Source of the DNA: Podaxis mareebaensis
Lineage: Eukaryota; Basidiomycota; Agaricomycetes; Agaricales; Agaricaceae
DNA length: 64,000 nt
Direction of reading: 5' to 3'
Assembly (NCBI GenBank): GCA_018524725.1
Contig: JAEUWP010000237.1
Coordinates: 32,402 to 96,401 of the forward strand
Below the pieces are notes generated by a model. It worked only from the letters and a program-made list of their open reading frames with translations, did no database searches and was not told where the DNA came from. A program made the position numbers and the translations under genes. Below are positions 23,549 through 36,194 of this stretch, one piece after another (the first letter of the stretch is position 1; every line of letters begins with the position of its first letter).

Positions 23549-25040
23549 GATGCAGGAAATAGAGCTTGGACTGCATGATGGTTCGGTCAGGCCGGACTTT
23601 AATAGTAACGCCAACTTGGAATAGATTCCTTTGCACGTCAAACTGGAGTTGGGCCGCTTCCAGCCGCGGAAAGACCCCCGTCCCTGAAGCAGGCCACATG
23701 ATGACCCCACTACAGACAGTATCCATCGATTTCGCGGTCATGCCGTATGGAGACTAGAGCATCGATACTAGGAATGTTCCACAACATAGGTTACTACTTG
23801 TGTTCACGGGAACTGACCACCGAGCACTTGAACCTTCTTTTTCCGGCTGGAAGCTCCATGCAGATTGTACTTGCAATCCATCAGACTTCTTGAGCATTGG
23901 CTCCAAATCCTGCGCAACATGCAGCTTGACGTCTGTCCACCGCGCCAGTGCCGCAGTAAGTCGGGAAGATAAAGAAACTGAGTCACGTCGTATATTATGT
24001 CACCCCCGTCGGTGGTCCGCCTGCCTTTGATAAACCTGAAAGCGAGTTTTGCACCCCAGACGTGACATGTCCGGCACCATTTCGAGCGAGAGTTCTCGAA
24101 AGAATATTCTCGCTCCAAGTTAACGAATCTCGGTCTTAATAGATTTTGATGCCTCTTTAATGCCGTGAAAGCCAACGAGCCCTCCGTCATGACCGCGTTT
24201 TGAAGTTTCCTTGAAGTAGGTCGCTCCAGTTGGGGCTCGGTTGCAATTATACCAGTATCTTTGTATAGCAGTAAGTAGAGAACGCCCTTTCTTCCGTGTC
24301 ATCGCGACGAATGAAGCTGAGGTTTGAATTAATTTGAACTGGTACCCCAGTTGCCGAGACTTGAGGACGCGACACAAGGCGTGACTTAGCGCGATTCGCG
24401 TCATACCTTACTTGTATCAGGCTTCCCCGGACATGTCTGATGACTGGTTAATGGATAATTGTTCTTCGAGATAAGTATAGCCTACATGAGAATTGTAGGA
24501 ACCCGCCCATACCAAGAGAAGTACATGTATTCGTAATGGTCATTTTCCAGTTCATAAAAGACTGGTGGCTAACCCAGCTGACCATCTGCTTTCTGGGTCC
24601 TTCAGTTTACCTTCACAAGAATGGGGTTATCCCCAGAGACGAAGGCCTACATCAGAATCGGTCCATTCCTACATAGGTAAGTATCTGCGTTCATAATATT
24701 CGTCTTCTGGTTTATGGAAGACCGGTCATTAATCCAGCTGATCGCCCCTTTAATTCACCAGCCTTGACAGATGCTTGTACTCCACGAAAAAGACGGTCTT
24801 TTAGTCATGCCATATACGCCTTATCGCCTTGCTATTGCCCCGTCGTTCGGCTCCAAGTTATTTGCAGACACCATCCGAATCATATCTTCGTGGCCTCTGC
24901 CAAGAATGAGGGTCATTCTATTGCATGACACACGATCTATCTCCTTGCTGTTACCCCACTACTCGGTTCCACGTTACTTGCAAAGGATACCCATGGCGTG
25001 CTTTGACAACCCCAGTAAGGTCTGACGAAGTGTAGGTACG
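23549..25040. promoter_or_regulatory. Shared divergent promoter region
   Basis: About 1.5 kb separates the two pathway genes. No gene is supported; minus-strand frames at 23804-24404 resemble nothing known and lack a consistent splice pattern. Two sets of degenerate direct repeats lie on the pyranose 2-oxidase side. About 24510-24590 resembles 24675-24750 (shared core around CAGCTGA). About 24823-24870 resembles 24938-24990 (shared CCTTGCT, TCGG.TCCA.GTTA, TTGCA). These might be duplicated regulatory segments. Confidence 0.4.
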
Positions 25041-25048
25041 TATATAAA
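25041..25048 (+). promoter_or_regulatory. TATA box of pyranose 2-oxidase
   Basis: TATATAAA lies 53 bases before the ATG at 25101. This is a normal spacing for a fungal TATA promoter with a short 5' leader. Confidence 0.6.
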
Positions 25049-25100
25049 GAGCGGGTATTCCTCGCCTACATCTCAGTTCAAATCTGTTGACATTGAAATC

Positions 25101-28100
25101 ATGACAGACCTCCCCGTTCATGAAGTGCACGAGAAATCTGGGATAAAAGAGTTTGATGTATTATTGCCTTTACCCTTGGGTTGGCGATAATCTGATTATA
25201 CTTTGCTTATGTGCCCACCAGGTCTTCATCGCCGGGTCAGGTCCGATTGGGGCCACATTTGCACGGCTCTTAGCTGACCAAGGTCTCAACGTATGTTGCT
25301 CTGCGTATAAAATCTTTCGGAAGTGTGCATCTCACTTCACATGGACAGGTCGTTATGGTTGAAGTCGGTGATCAGTATGTACGGTGCCAGATGTTACAAC
25401 CTCAAGTGCGCTGACGCGGCTCTTATAGGGAGTCTCGTGTTCCCGCTGCCCACTTGAAAAATGAGATTAAATACCAAAAGGATATTGACGCTTTTGTCCG
25501 GTACGCACCCTTCGGTTTCCCACGTTCTGACTGCTCAAACAATATTGCAGAGTTATTCAGGTATGAACTACTAATCTGCTCGACAATCCCCTGATTCTTG
25601 AATGGGTTCTAGGGTGCTCTCTCTCCTGTTTCAGTCCCGAAGACCTCAACGATTGTCCCAACGCTTGACCCCGCAGCCTGGCGACCAAAGCAAGATAAAG
25701 GTTGTTCTCTCTGAAGTGAACAATACTGATGCATGTCTCAGGAATCCCCAGGACGCGTTCATCACCAATGGGCGAAACCTTCACCAGCAGGAGTATAACA
25801 ATCTTGGAGCAGAAGCCGTCACGCGTTGCGTCGGTGGAATGAGCACACACTGGTATATTACGACATTCCGTGACGATCTCTTTATTTTGCTCAAGTCTAG
25901 GCAGGACGTGTGCCGTTCCCAGGTTCTACTCAGAGATAGAACGCCCCAAGATCTTCCCCAACGATCAAACCAAGGACAATAATGAGTGGAACCTACTCTA
26001 CACGGCGGCTGAAGCGCTCATCGGCATGTCTGAAAAAGAGTACGACAAATCCATTCGCCATAATGCAGTCCTCCGTGCTCTCAAAGAAGCAAAACCGAAA
26101 TTGCCCTTTGCTAACGATGAGAACGTCATTTTCAAGCCCCTCCCACTCGCCTGTCACCGCTTAGCAGAGGGCTCTCCTTATGTCCAGTGGCACTCCGCTG
26201 AAAACGTACGCAAGCATCGCCAATTGTGTGACTTGGGTCAATCTCTAACCTTCTTTCAGGTGTACGGTGATATGTTCACTAATCCAAAGAAGAAAAACAA
26301 AAAAGGAGTACAGCGTGGATATTTCCGTTTGCTGACGAACACTCAATGCAAAAGACTGCACCCGAAGACCCCTTTGGCGTCGGCCAGAGCGAACATAGAA
26401 CTTGGGATTGCGTCAGTGGCTGCTTTTGTCTTCCTGTGCTACCTCGCTGATATAATTGGTTCAGCGAGGTCCAGGACCTCTTGAAAGCGAGGTTCACGAC
26501 TGATGCTTCTAAGGCTGTTCAAACTAAATTCGCCATCCATGCTAAGGTGAGATTCCCCTGCACTGGGCGATCAAGAGACAATATTTATTTATATGTGCAG
26601 ACATTCATTATTGCTGCTGGTAAGGTCATTTGTCTCCTTTCCCTTTAGCGAGTCATTCAATATGTACAAACTAGGTGCTGTTGGAACTCCTCAGGTTGTT
26701 TCTTTTGTAGGCTCTGTTGATATAGCTTCATCTCTAATTATATTTTTAATTAGATTCTGGCCAGCTCGCGTTTCGGTGGCCTTCGCGACCAAGAAAATCC
26801 TCTCATCCCCAATTTGGTATGCTCTCCGCGCCTTATGAGGCCATCCTTATTGAATTTTTAACCAGGGATTGAGGATTACTGAACAGCCGTAAGACCTCCT
26901 ATCTTCGGACAAGCCAAGGTGCTGACCAGCTGTTGAACAATAGCATGGCGTTCTGTCAGGTCGTCTTACGTCAGGTACATTCCTATATCTCTAAAGCAAC
27001 TACTGCGTACTGATGACGTATATCTAGACTATTGTGGGCTACTTTCCTCGTAGTCACCTCTATCTACTGAGCGAATTTGACTTTTCCAACAGGTGGACGA
27101 TATCGGCGATACTGAATCCGACAGGAACCCTCAATGGTGGAAGGACGCAGTGAAAGCTCATCGAGCAAAACATCCAAAGGATCCTCTCCCAATGTAGGTT
27201 CAGCTCAGTTCCTTCCTCAGATATGGCGATAACCATGCCTCAGCCCATTCCAGGATGGCGAGCCACAAGTAACCATCCCAGTTTCTAAGGGTGTACGTTT
27301 CCCTCATACAGTAATGAGTCCTGGGACCTTCCGCTAACATTACTCCTAAGCGCCCTTGGCATGTCCAAATTCATCGGGACGCATTCAGTTATGGTGAAGT
27401 TGGACCCCGTACTGACCCTCGCCTGGTGGTCGATCTTAGGTGAGTACATTGTACTGTATGTGGCTCGGCCTAATAGGGCCTTAGATACTTCGGCTTGCAA
27501 ACGGGTGTGGAACAGAACCGGCTCTTGTTTGAAGAGGATAACAGTGATATGTTTGGGATGCCCCAGCCCACCTTTGAGTACACGGTCACTTCGCAACGCG
27601 CTCTCGAAGCCACAAATATGATGAATGAGTTCGTCTTCTCTTTAGTTTTTATATTCCAACATAGTTGATGTGTCGTTTCTCAGGATGACCAATGTAGCAA
27701 ACGCACTTGGAGGATACCTCCCTGGTATGTTTCAACTGCGTTTCCCTAGCAAATTGTCACTCACATTTCGAAGACTCAAATCCGCAGTTCATGACCCCTG
27801 GTCTTGCCGTTCATCTTGGTGGCACTGCCCGCCTCGGCCACGAGTGAGTGGTTTCCTCTTTCTTCTGTTTCCACTAGCGCACCCACTCACTTCACGTGCT
27901 TTCGCAGTGATGGTAAAGAGTCGGTTGCTGATTATACTTCTCGTGTCTGGCAGTTCACGAATCTCTATGTCGGTGGTAATGGCGTCATCCCGAACCCGTT
28001 TGCCGCGAACCCGACGTTGACATCCATGTGCCTCGCCATCCGTTCTGCATACTTTATCTACAATCGCATCGTGAACCATGGCAATCCCCCCGATCCGTCG

Positions 28101-28211
28101 AGCCCCACCCCACCAGAGTGGGTAAACTGGGCGACTGACAAAACGGATCCCAACTATCCCGATCACAGGAAACTTCGCGAGTTACAGCACTACGCCGGGC
28201 AACCTCTCTAG
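25101..28211 (+). CDS. p2ox: Pyranose 2-oxidase
   Basis: This FAD enzyme of the GMC family oxidises D-glucose and other pyranoses at C2 and reduces O2 to H2O2. The start [19 protein letters not shown] is followed by an intron (25158-25221), then the dinucleotide-binding motif [29 protein letters not shown] spans an intron and contains the His that carries covalent FAD in this family. The substrate-loop motif [10 protein letters not shown] lies near 27386. The active-site His is in [13 protein letters not shown] (about 27800) and the partner Asn in [10 protein letters not shown] (about 28000). It ends LQHYAGQPL at 28211. About a dozen or more short introns are present. Every exon I followed keeps frame, including one where splicing joins ELGIA to [11 protein letters not shown] see no secretion signal. 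It probably works with the divergent aldos-2-ulose dehydratase and supplies peroxide to peroxidases. Confidence 0.93.
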
Positions 28212-28465
28212 TGTGCATCCGCGGTTGAGCTTGGATGTGTTTGATCTCAAGTTTTGCGCGGCGTTCAATGCTTGTCGGAAGAATGAAGGAAAGGAAAAAA
28301 AGAAGAAGAAAAAAAAAAGAAAAGTCTAGTGTTGTGTACTATATCTCCGAGGCGTGGCGTATCGTTCGTATCTCAGCTTCGCTTTTATGTACTTGTATTC
28401 TGTCATGATTGAATAAAGCCCTATGCGCTGAGGCCCAATCTATACTACTATGTAAGGAGATTCAG
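28212..28465 (+). other. 3' flank of pyranose 2-oxidase
   Basis: It has a purine-rich run (AAGAAAAAAAAAAG type, 28297-28325) and a candidate poly-A signal AATAAA at about 28411. No other feature is seen. Confidence 0.4.
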
Positions 28466-28915
28466 ATCATACGTTTTACGAGTGACAGCATCAGCCCCTG
28501 CCTTATCCCGAGCCTTCTTCGTGTGATACTGTACAGTCCGTTTCGCGTTCCCAGTGTATGGTTCCCTCATGGTTGAATCTACTTGTTTCCATTCCCCAGC
28601 AGCGGGCCTCCTCTGTATGAGTTACTGATAGAGGGTTTTCTTCACCGATGATGCCTCAAATTCTTCATCTCCTGGTATCAACGTGGCGTCCATCTGAGCC
28701 CCTGTCCCACTGCTGGTTCCATCATCGTTCGGCGTCTCCAGATCCAGTTCTCCATCACTGCTCTCAGGCCCACTGGAGCTCCCCTCGCATGAGTAATCAC
28801 TCTCATCGGTGACATCGTGGTTGACGCCCACAACCCATTCAGTTTCCTTTCGTTCCCAATCCCTGAGCTTTCCTGCACGTGCATTTGCGGCGGAACGTAA
28901 CCGCCATGATTTGAC
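28466..28915 (-). pseudogene. Fragment of a repetitive fungal ORF
   Basis: One minus-strand frame reads from about 28905 (RLRSAANARAGKLRDWERK), through an acidic Ser-rich linker, to a single TAA near 28625, and then goes on in the same frame with PYTGNAKRTVQYHTKKAR until about 28466. The basic segment with PYTGN resembles, from memory, a repetitive ORF family common in mushroom genomes and often near transposases. The function is unknown; it is broken by a stop and no start is clear. Confidence 0.35.
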
Positions 28916-29159
28916 TCGTCATATGTGTGAGTGTGCGAAGGTCAGGATATGATTGGCGACGTTAAAGCTGATAACTGGCTGATACTGTTTTTCTCATTCA
29001 TGTCAACGGGAGAAAATATTATATATTCCCTTTTTTTTTGGTTCTGCGCCTTCGCCGAATCTGCGCCTGCCAAATTAGGTGATGTTCAAGTCAGGTGCGC
29101 CATGGATGTATGTAGGCGCTCGAGCTCAATCGAGCCCTCATCAAGATTCTTTGAATTGT

Positions 29160-31060
29160 GATATTGATTTGATGACCTTCCGAGTGCGATCAGTTTATGT
29201 CATTGTCCAGCATGGCCTGATCGACGCACCACTTCCCTCGTTTCATCCAACCCACCTCTCACTGTTCACAAACCCACCATGCTACAGCCTAAGCCAGGTT
29301 TCAAACTCGCAGAGCCTCTCGAAGCCGGCATCAGCGACTTCCACAATATCCGGGTCCCTTGTGTCATCAGCAGCGGCATCCAGTGCTTCACCAAGCGTTC
29401 TGAGCTTGAATGAAAGTTTCGAAGACGTCCCACAAACTCCGTCTCGACCACATCAGCAGAACGGAGCTCAGAGAAACAGTCGTTGGGACATGTGTCGAGG
29501 CCGTAGTTGGCTACGGCTTCGGGTTCTGGCTCTGGTTCGGTTTTAGTCACGGAGAAGCTTATACGCTCGACTCTGTCAAGACCGCATTCGTTGCCCAGGG
29601 TGCATGTGAATCAGGCAGAGGTGAAGGAGAGGAAGAGGGTCGTGGATGTGGAGAGTGTTGTGGTTGAGCCGGAGGTCATTAGGAAGTTGCGGAGGTGGAT
29701 TATGGGTATTGCTATTGGTGAGTTGGGCGTTACTGTTGTGAGGGATGTCCTGAGTGTGTTGGTAGTTGAATTTGATCTTGACGATGGACCTGTTGTGGAC
29801 GCTGTTGTGCCACCGTTTTTCTTGTTGCCTTCGGGGTCGAATAATATGTGCGTTTTCTGCAGTTTTCCTTCGAATCTGGATTGACCTGGCGTTTAGAGCC
29901 TTTTCTGCCTTCCCTGATTCTCCGCAGTTCGATCAGGGAACGCAGTGCCGCTCTTTTCGCCTACGCGAGCAACTTTCGTCGGACTATGATCCTAGGCGAC
30001 CGGGTACGAAAGACGGATACATTTATGAGTTCTCGCATTTCACACAAAAACGAGACAAGTCCTCGAAAAGAGGTTATCGGCAGGTAAGTCAGTCGCAATC
30101 ATTTTTTGTCCGCGCTTGCTGAAAGTTCTTCTTTCTGATTCAGCGTTCCGTTGTCATTCTTACTCAGTTGCAGTACCCTGCGTTCTTCACGTCCCTAGCG
30201 TCTATACTTGGACCATTGTTCCAAGAGCACGGATCTCCTATACTAGAGGCCGCGTGCCATAACATCACAAGCTGGTATGTCTCTTGGTTTGATGTGTTCC
30301 GCGTCGGGCCAATCATGAGAAGAACAAGCCAGATCCGAAACCAGGAAAAACTTTGGAACTGGGATTCTTGGGGACTGTTGTTCATGTTGAGATTCCGCAT
30401 ACAATCGATCAGTTCCAGTTGACGGAGACGTCTTCGTTCAATGAGAAGTATGATCCTAAGCTACACGTTCGTTGTCTCGCATTGAACTCTTTTAATCCAG
30501 TTCGCTGATATGTTTAGTAGGTTCTGTCCTCGTGTGTGCCGTTCCATCCCCCATCCCTGCTTCTCTTTGAGGCATGTTTGTCGAACCTGTGGTCGATATG
30601 GGAATGCTTAGTGTTGTGTGAGTCTATCCTTGTGTTTGGCCAGTCTCCTGCACAGACGAGCCAAGCCATTTGGTGGTTGAGGGATCTCCTACGGTCCGTA
30701 TGTCACAATACCAGAGTCCGCTGTTTTGAGGTGTGGCTAACCGTCTTTCAGGTCCCTCTCACAGGTGACATACGCCCGTACTTCACCATGCGACTTTGGT
30801 CAATAAGCTCCCTCCGAGAGCGGGGTTGATTATAGGGGTTATGAACCCCTTTTTCGAGAAATCTTGCTCGCATTGGTCACATATCCTCAGTTTGGGAAAG
30901 TGAAAGTCGTGCGTCTATGCGAGCTACCCAGCTCTACGCTTGACCTGATGCAGGTTCGCTAGGGCGCCAAACCCAAAGACTGCTGGACCCAACACGCGTT
31001 CAAACGGGGCTTCTGCGGGCTCAACTCCTGGAAGGAAAACCGTATAAACTCGCACGTATA
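29160..31060 (+). pseudogene. Truncated, frameshifted DENND6 copy
   Basis: This is a near-duplicate of 36080-37990, offset about 6.92 kb, including about 120 bases upstream of the ATG (29279). Relative to the intact copy there is one extra base in the codons after ISDFH, one base missing in the GAGAAACAG run, and a deletion that removes the QDGDHA codons (about 30790). Homology stops at about 31060, so the C-terminal third is missing. Introns are conserved in position. It cannot encode a full protein. Confidence 0.85.
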
Positions 31061-33229
31061 ACCTCGAAGCCAACGTATAAGGAACATCTTTGATTGCATG
31101 TTTTCCAAGCTTCCCCTCATTACACCTCCCCCCTCGGCGGTCGACCCAAGTTACCAGCGAAGAAACTCTTAAAACGTTCCTTCAACACCAACAATCCCAC
31201 CTCCAACAGAAGGCCCGAAGCTCGAGTGGGCGGTGTATGACTGGCCATCCTCCTCAGACAATCTTTGACGTCACTCTCGGGCCACCTTGCCACCACCAGC
31301 AAGTATTCACAGGTGCCGCAGCCGAACCCAGTGAATGAGTACAGTCGGTGCTGCATGTCCGGGATGCAACCACAGAGGGACGCTTTGAGCCTTCTTCTGG
31401 CAGTGAAGGACCGGCGGAGAGGACGCAGGCGATGACAAGGAACTCCTGGTACTTATCCACCCCGAAGAGAGAAAAAGAGAGAGACGGCGGGATGAGACAC
31501 TTGGGGTGGGTGATAAGTACTGCGCTTGTGTACATGTCGATGCCTTTGCAATTCTTACTCCGGGAGGATTCAGCAGCCTCCAGTTCACACCGTCCTGAGC
31601 ACCTGGTGATCGAGTATCTGCGGAAAGGCGCGCAGGGTCCTTCGTTGTAACTTCGGGCCAAAAACATTGTGTCAGCCCTTTCTGTGTACTGGGAAGATGG
31701 TTAGTTCCGCTATTGCCTTAATGACCACTTGTCCAACGTTAAATACCCTCAATGGAAGGTCACGTACTCTTGCATTGGGGTGACCCTGAGCTATTCCATG
31801 AGTACCACTCACTTTGTTTATGCCTGAGTATCGACGCCGTCGTTCATGAGGTTTTGCATAGCGCATCGCGACATCCATGCATTTATTTTGTCTGGATTTG
31901 TCTAAAGATGGGTCCTCGAAGAGGTCGGGAAAGCGTTGGTTGATTTGAGGCAAAATAGTAAGTTAATTGTGACTATCAGACCTCGGCAATGCTTACTTCG
32001 TCCTGTTCTGAAAAAGTGATACCGGGTCGAGACTCTCCTCAACCGTATTTTTTTATTGCCTTCTACTGGAAGGAAGGGCTATACTTCAATGTTGTAGGTG
32101 AAAATGCTGGAATTAAGCTCCCACTTTGAGATCACGAAAAAATCTATGGATGGGTTTTCAGATTGAGGATTTGCTGGAGACTCCGACAAGGTGGCCGCCA
32201 TCCCACACGTAAGTCAGTCATCAACTCCAATGCAACGATTGCCTTGCTTCTAAGGTTGATTTTGAACCTTGAGATAACACGGTTATATTATGAGAAAGGT
32301 TGAAGAGTTGAGGGGACTCACCGGTCCTCGGCGTGGTCAACACGAGATTGCAAACAATGAGACGGGAGGATAGACGCTCAAAGAAGCAGGGGCTAAGTGT
32401 TGCGACCTATATACCAAGGGTGTTGATTGCATTGAGCAGATGCATCGCGGGGATGTGATCAGCACGACTTTGTTTCTCTTGGTCAACTAGAGATAGCATT
32501 GATCTTGAGTCGTTGATATGATTCATGCAAGAATATCGGATCTGTGAGTTCTTTCTTTCAACTCGCAGAGAAGACATGTTGGGCATGCATGGGTGCAATA
32601 TGAACGCCCGAGTAAGGAGACAGGGCTGTGAAAGCTAAAGATATTTGGCCAGGCACCAGCACATAAGTTCCCATGGCTCGGGTGGTCAGGTTATATTACT
32701 ACCCAATAATACACAGCACACTATGCTTTCCACCTTGTCCCCCACTCGCCACAATGTAGTTAACTCGGACTCATCTTGAGCCCAATGCTTACAACTTTAC
32801 GGGTTCTACGTGATTCGATCTCCAACAATGTCAACAGCTTCACCTATTTTCTTTGCATATTTGGGGCTCGTTTCGTGGAATCAAGACTCGTGGTCGAAGT
32901 TCTCCGTCAAACCACACATTGCCATTTATGGCACTTAATGGTCTCAGTACCTCTCATCTGTTAATACGCGAGCTCTACGTTTCGCTTTATCACACAGTTT
33001 GCTCCTATTCTCGTAGTACAGTGTGTTTAAAGAGGGCTTCTACTCTAGAATTGCTGGGATAGGAGTTTGCTGTGTTGGAGATCTTCCAGGGCATGAAGGG
33101 CAGTTCAACTCTGTATGGATGCATTCACAGTAGAAAACCAGACCTGATTCATATATCCACCAATAAATAAGATACACATATAAAACACCTCAATATTTTC
33201 TGCAAAGAAACAATTCCCCCTGGTCATCT
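31061..33229. other. Segment without recognised gene
   Basis: Short frames occur on both strands (for example 31254-31667 minus, 31672-31953 minus) but resemble no family and show no convincing splice-joined continuation. I see no repeats or RNA genes. Confidence 0.35.
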
Positions 33230-35350
33230 GACTTGCCAATCAAGTCGTTCCCCTCTCTCTAATGAAGCTTTCACTTTGCTCAAACACACTAAACTCCTGG
33301 AGTACAGCACTCCCTGACAAAGCTTCAGCCAAGGTTTACATTAGGTGGTCACATCTAATTGACTTCCTGGAATCCCATCCCATCATTTGATTGTTGGGTG
33401 TCTTGCACAGTCCTATTGAAATGTAGAGTCGAGATCTCTTGTGGAATAGTTGTCCCTATGAGCCTTGCATTTGCACGACGAAGATTGAGAAGAAATCGGG
33501 ATCCCTGTTCAGGGCATCAGTTAGGTGTGTTCAATTCACCTGTTCAAAATGCCCTTACAAAAACTTGGTACACAACTATGAGCCACCTGCACCAAGACTT
33601 TGAGTACTGTAATAGAAAGACCATGGCTGAACTTACTCATTATCCCAGCCTATCCAACCGAATGGACCATCAATCTGGTTTGCAATAACTGCAAGAACAT
33701 TGAGCACTATGCAAACAGGGTCAGATTTAGCATCTCTGCAAGAAGCATCTTGTTACCAAAGATTCTGGACAGAGGGATTAGCTCACCATACTTGTCTGCA
33801 TATGGTAGCAACACTTACGGAATGAACATCAACATGCCATCACGATGAAATACATATAGTATTGGGGTGATTGTTCTATTGTCTAGGGCTGACAACCAGG
33901 TGTTTCCTGCAGCCTTGAGAGTTTTGAGAAGTTGAAATGACACAAGGATGAGCTCAATCCCAGTGATAGCTGGGCAACATCTATCAGGACATGCTAAAGA
34001 AATGCAGGTCTATCTCACTCATGGTTACCAGCTGAACACCTCTGCATTACCACTCATCAGAAATTAGACAATGATATTGAAGGATTGGGAGAAGTTGCTG
34101 ACCTTGCCATGGGATCAAGCTTCGAGCCGACTTCTATTACAATAGAATCTCGAGAAAGCTCAGCTGTACACCCTAGTGAGAGAGGGGTGACTAAAGGCTT
34201 GGATGCAGACAAGGTGAATATAAGGTTTATTGAGAGCCTGAGTAGGATACCCTAGGGCAAGAGATATCATTATCATAGTCACAAGCAGTGGAGAGCTTGG
34301 TTGATCCTACCAGAATGGTAACTGTATGCCCAGGATTGTGTTAGAGGGCCACAACGTGATGGTTAACCGCTTACTGATGATTGATGCATAGAGAAAAATA
34401 GTTACTGTATTTCACACAAAGAGATTCTGTGTCAGTGTTGGGTCACTGGAATCCATTGCAGTAGGTAATCACCTTTTAATTGATTCTGATATAGTGCACG
34501 AAGCCTCAGCACCAACAGTACATTCATAACGGGAGTATATCCAACGCGAAGTATGCTGTTAAAGTTCATCAGTAGGGATGAAACACAGGATCAAATAGTT
34601 TGACTATTGTCACATGTACGCACACAGCAGCAACCCAACTAGTTGCTAAACATCTGGACATTGACACAGGAACAGTCAATATCTACAATAGTGGTCTGGC
34701 AGTGAAAGGATCTAACTCCTATGTCATCGTGAACCATGATTAGCTTTTGTTTCAAGGAGCATGAACGTGTGTTCACTTACGATGAGAATAGGCTTCGGGG
34801 TGGCGATGTCTAGTAAATGAATGGAAGTCATTTCTCGTATCATTTGCTCAAGGATGAGGACTAACTATACAGTGCTGCACTAGAAAAGTTTCATGCTCAT
34901 TGAGTGACCGTACCAGCAGTGAAAATGCCAGGACTTACCCAAAGTAGGCTACACCGAGGACCTTCAACATTGCATAGATTATCGTAGATACAGAGCGCTT
35001 TGCGGGACCCCTATGAAAGCAATCAGGTAATAGATTCTTTCTAGGACACGTTGCTTACCGGAACATGTTCGCCTGATCCTGAGACAACAATTTCAGCAGT
35101 TGTCAACTTGCGTCAACCAAAGATAAGACTACTGACCTCCATACTGAGAAGTAAAAATGAATCGTACACAAACACTGTTGCCGCAGCGACTGGTGCAAAA
35201 GCATCAGTACCAACCGAATGGGAATGGAAAAAGGGCAAGGAAGGTATACCCATGGAAGCGACTGTGAGTTGTTCCCAACGGATTAAGCCTTTGAGGGTCT
35301 CGATGTTTAGCGTGGCAGGCATAGTCGATGATGTAGCAATGGACTGATTG
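33230..35350 (-). pseudogene. Decayed membrane-protein gene (DUF6533-like), inverted copy
   Basis: The minus strand is homologous to the plus strand at 42960-45075. Parts that align as protein are FVYDSFLLLSMEV in an N-terminal segment (35113-35322), SVSTIIYAMLKVLGVAYF (about 34930-34985) and a C-terminal GSRFLLNLRRANARLIG (about 33450-33505). The hydrophobic segments and the order recall multi-span fungal DUF6533 proteins, but the match is from memory and partial. Most of the interior has stops in all frames. No complete gene model is possible. Confidence 0.45.
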
Positions 35351-36079
35351 CACCAAGGGTAGGGGCGGTGAGGAGGACTGACATGAGTTTGTTCCAGTCA
35401 GCCTTTAAACGCTTCCTTAGTGAAGTTTGATCGCGTAAACCAGGCTAACTTGCTGGAAAATCATGATGTCTCCACTGTTCTAGCAGTGATATCAATAATC
35501 CGGAACAAAACTTTGATTCTGCACGTCAAGAAAACATGGAGGAATGTGGTGTGTTGGAGCAACTGCGCCGCCGAATGACCGGCATGTCATATATCTCGTA
35601 GCTCAGAGTGTCAGGTCCTCCAATGCTAAGTGTGGAGGCACTGCCCATTTCTTGGGTATGTATCCGAATTGAACTAGATAGGGGTCGGATCAACCAGCCA
35701 CAGGCCTCGAGTTTTTACTAGTGGTTTTTGTTCAAACCTTCGCAAGTTGTAGTGATGTCACATTGACATTTGCAAATAGTAGTCTCAAATATTCCGCGTC
35801 TTACATTTTCTGGAGCCAATGTGTCGTCAATCCAAGTCCCCATCGTGTTGATCTGCCGACCCAATGTGATTTTTGTCGATGGATATTCCTGACTGGAGTG
35901 GAGAATGGAGGTTGTTGATGTACTTGAAACTGGAAGATCTCGTTGATATGTGTCTGGAATCGACTCGAGTTGCCATTTCTACTGAGATAAGGACCTGGAA
36001 AAGGCTTAGATTAGATGTATACAAACGCTTGAGCTCCTGGAGATTGTGTATCAACGCATCAAGAGTCCAAGACATGACA
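35351..36079. other. Segment without recognised gene
   Basis: Only short unrelated frames are present. It ends where homology with the duplicated DENND6 promoter begins (about 36080). Confidence 0.35.
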
Positions 36080-36194
36080 TTAATTTGATGGCCATTCCAA
36101 GCGCGATCAGTTTATGTCATTGTCCAGCATGGCCTGATCGACGAACCACCACTTCCCTCGTTCCGTCCAACCCGCCTCTTACGAGTCCACCATC

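Noticed and set aside
23804..24404. Two minus-strand ORFs between the dehydratase and oxidase genes
   Set aside because: They show no family resemblance and do not splice into the dehydratase, whose conserved N terminus starts at about 23548.
31254..31667. Minus-strand ORF of 137 codons
   Set aside because: There are overlapping frames of similar length on both strands, no recognisable motif, and no splice continuation.
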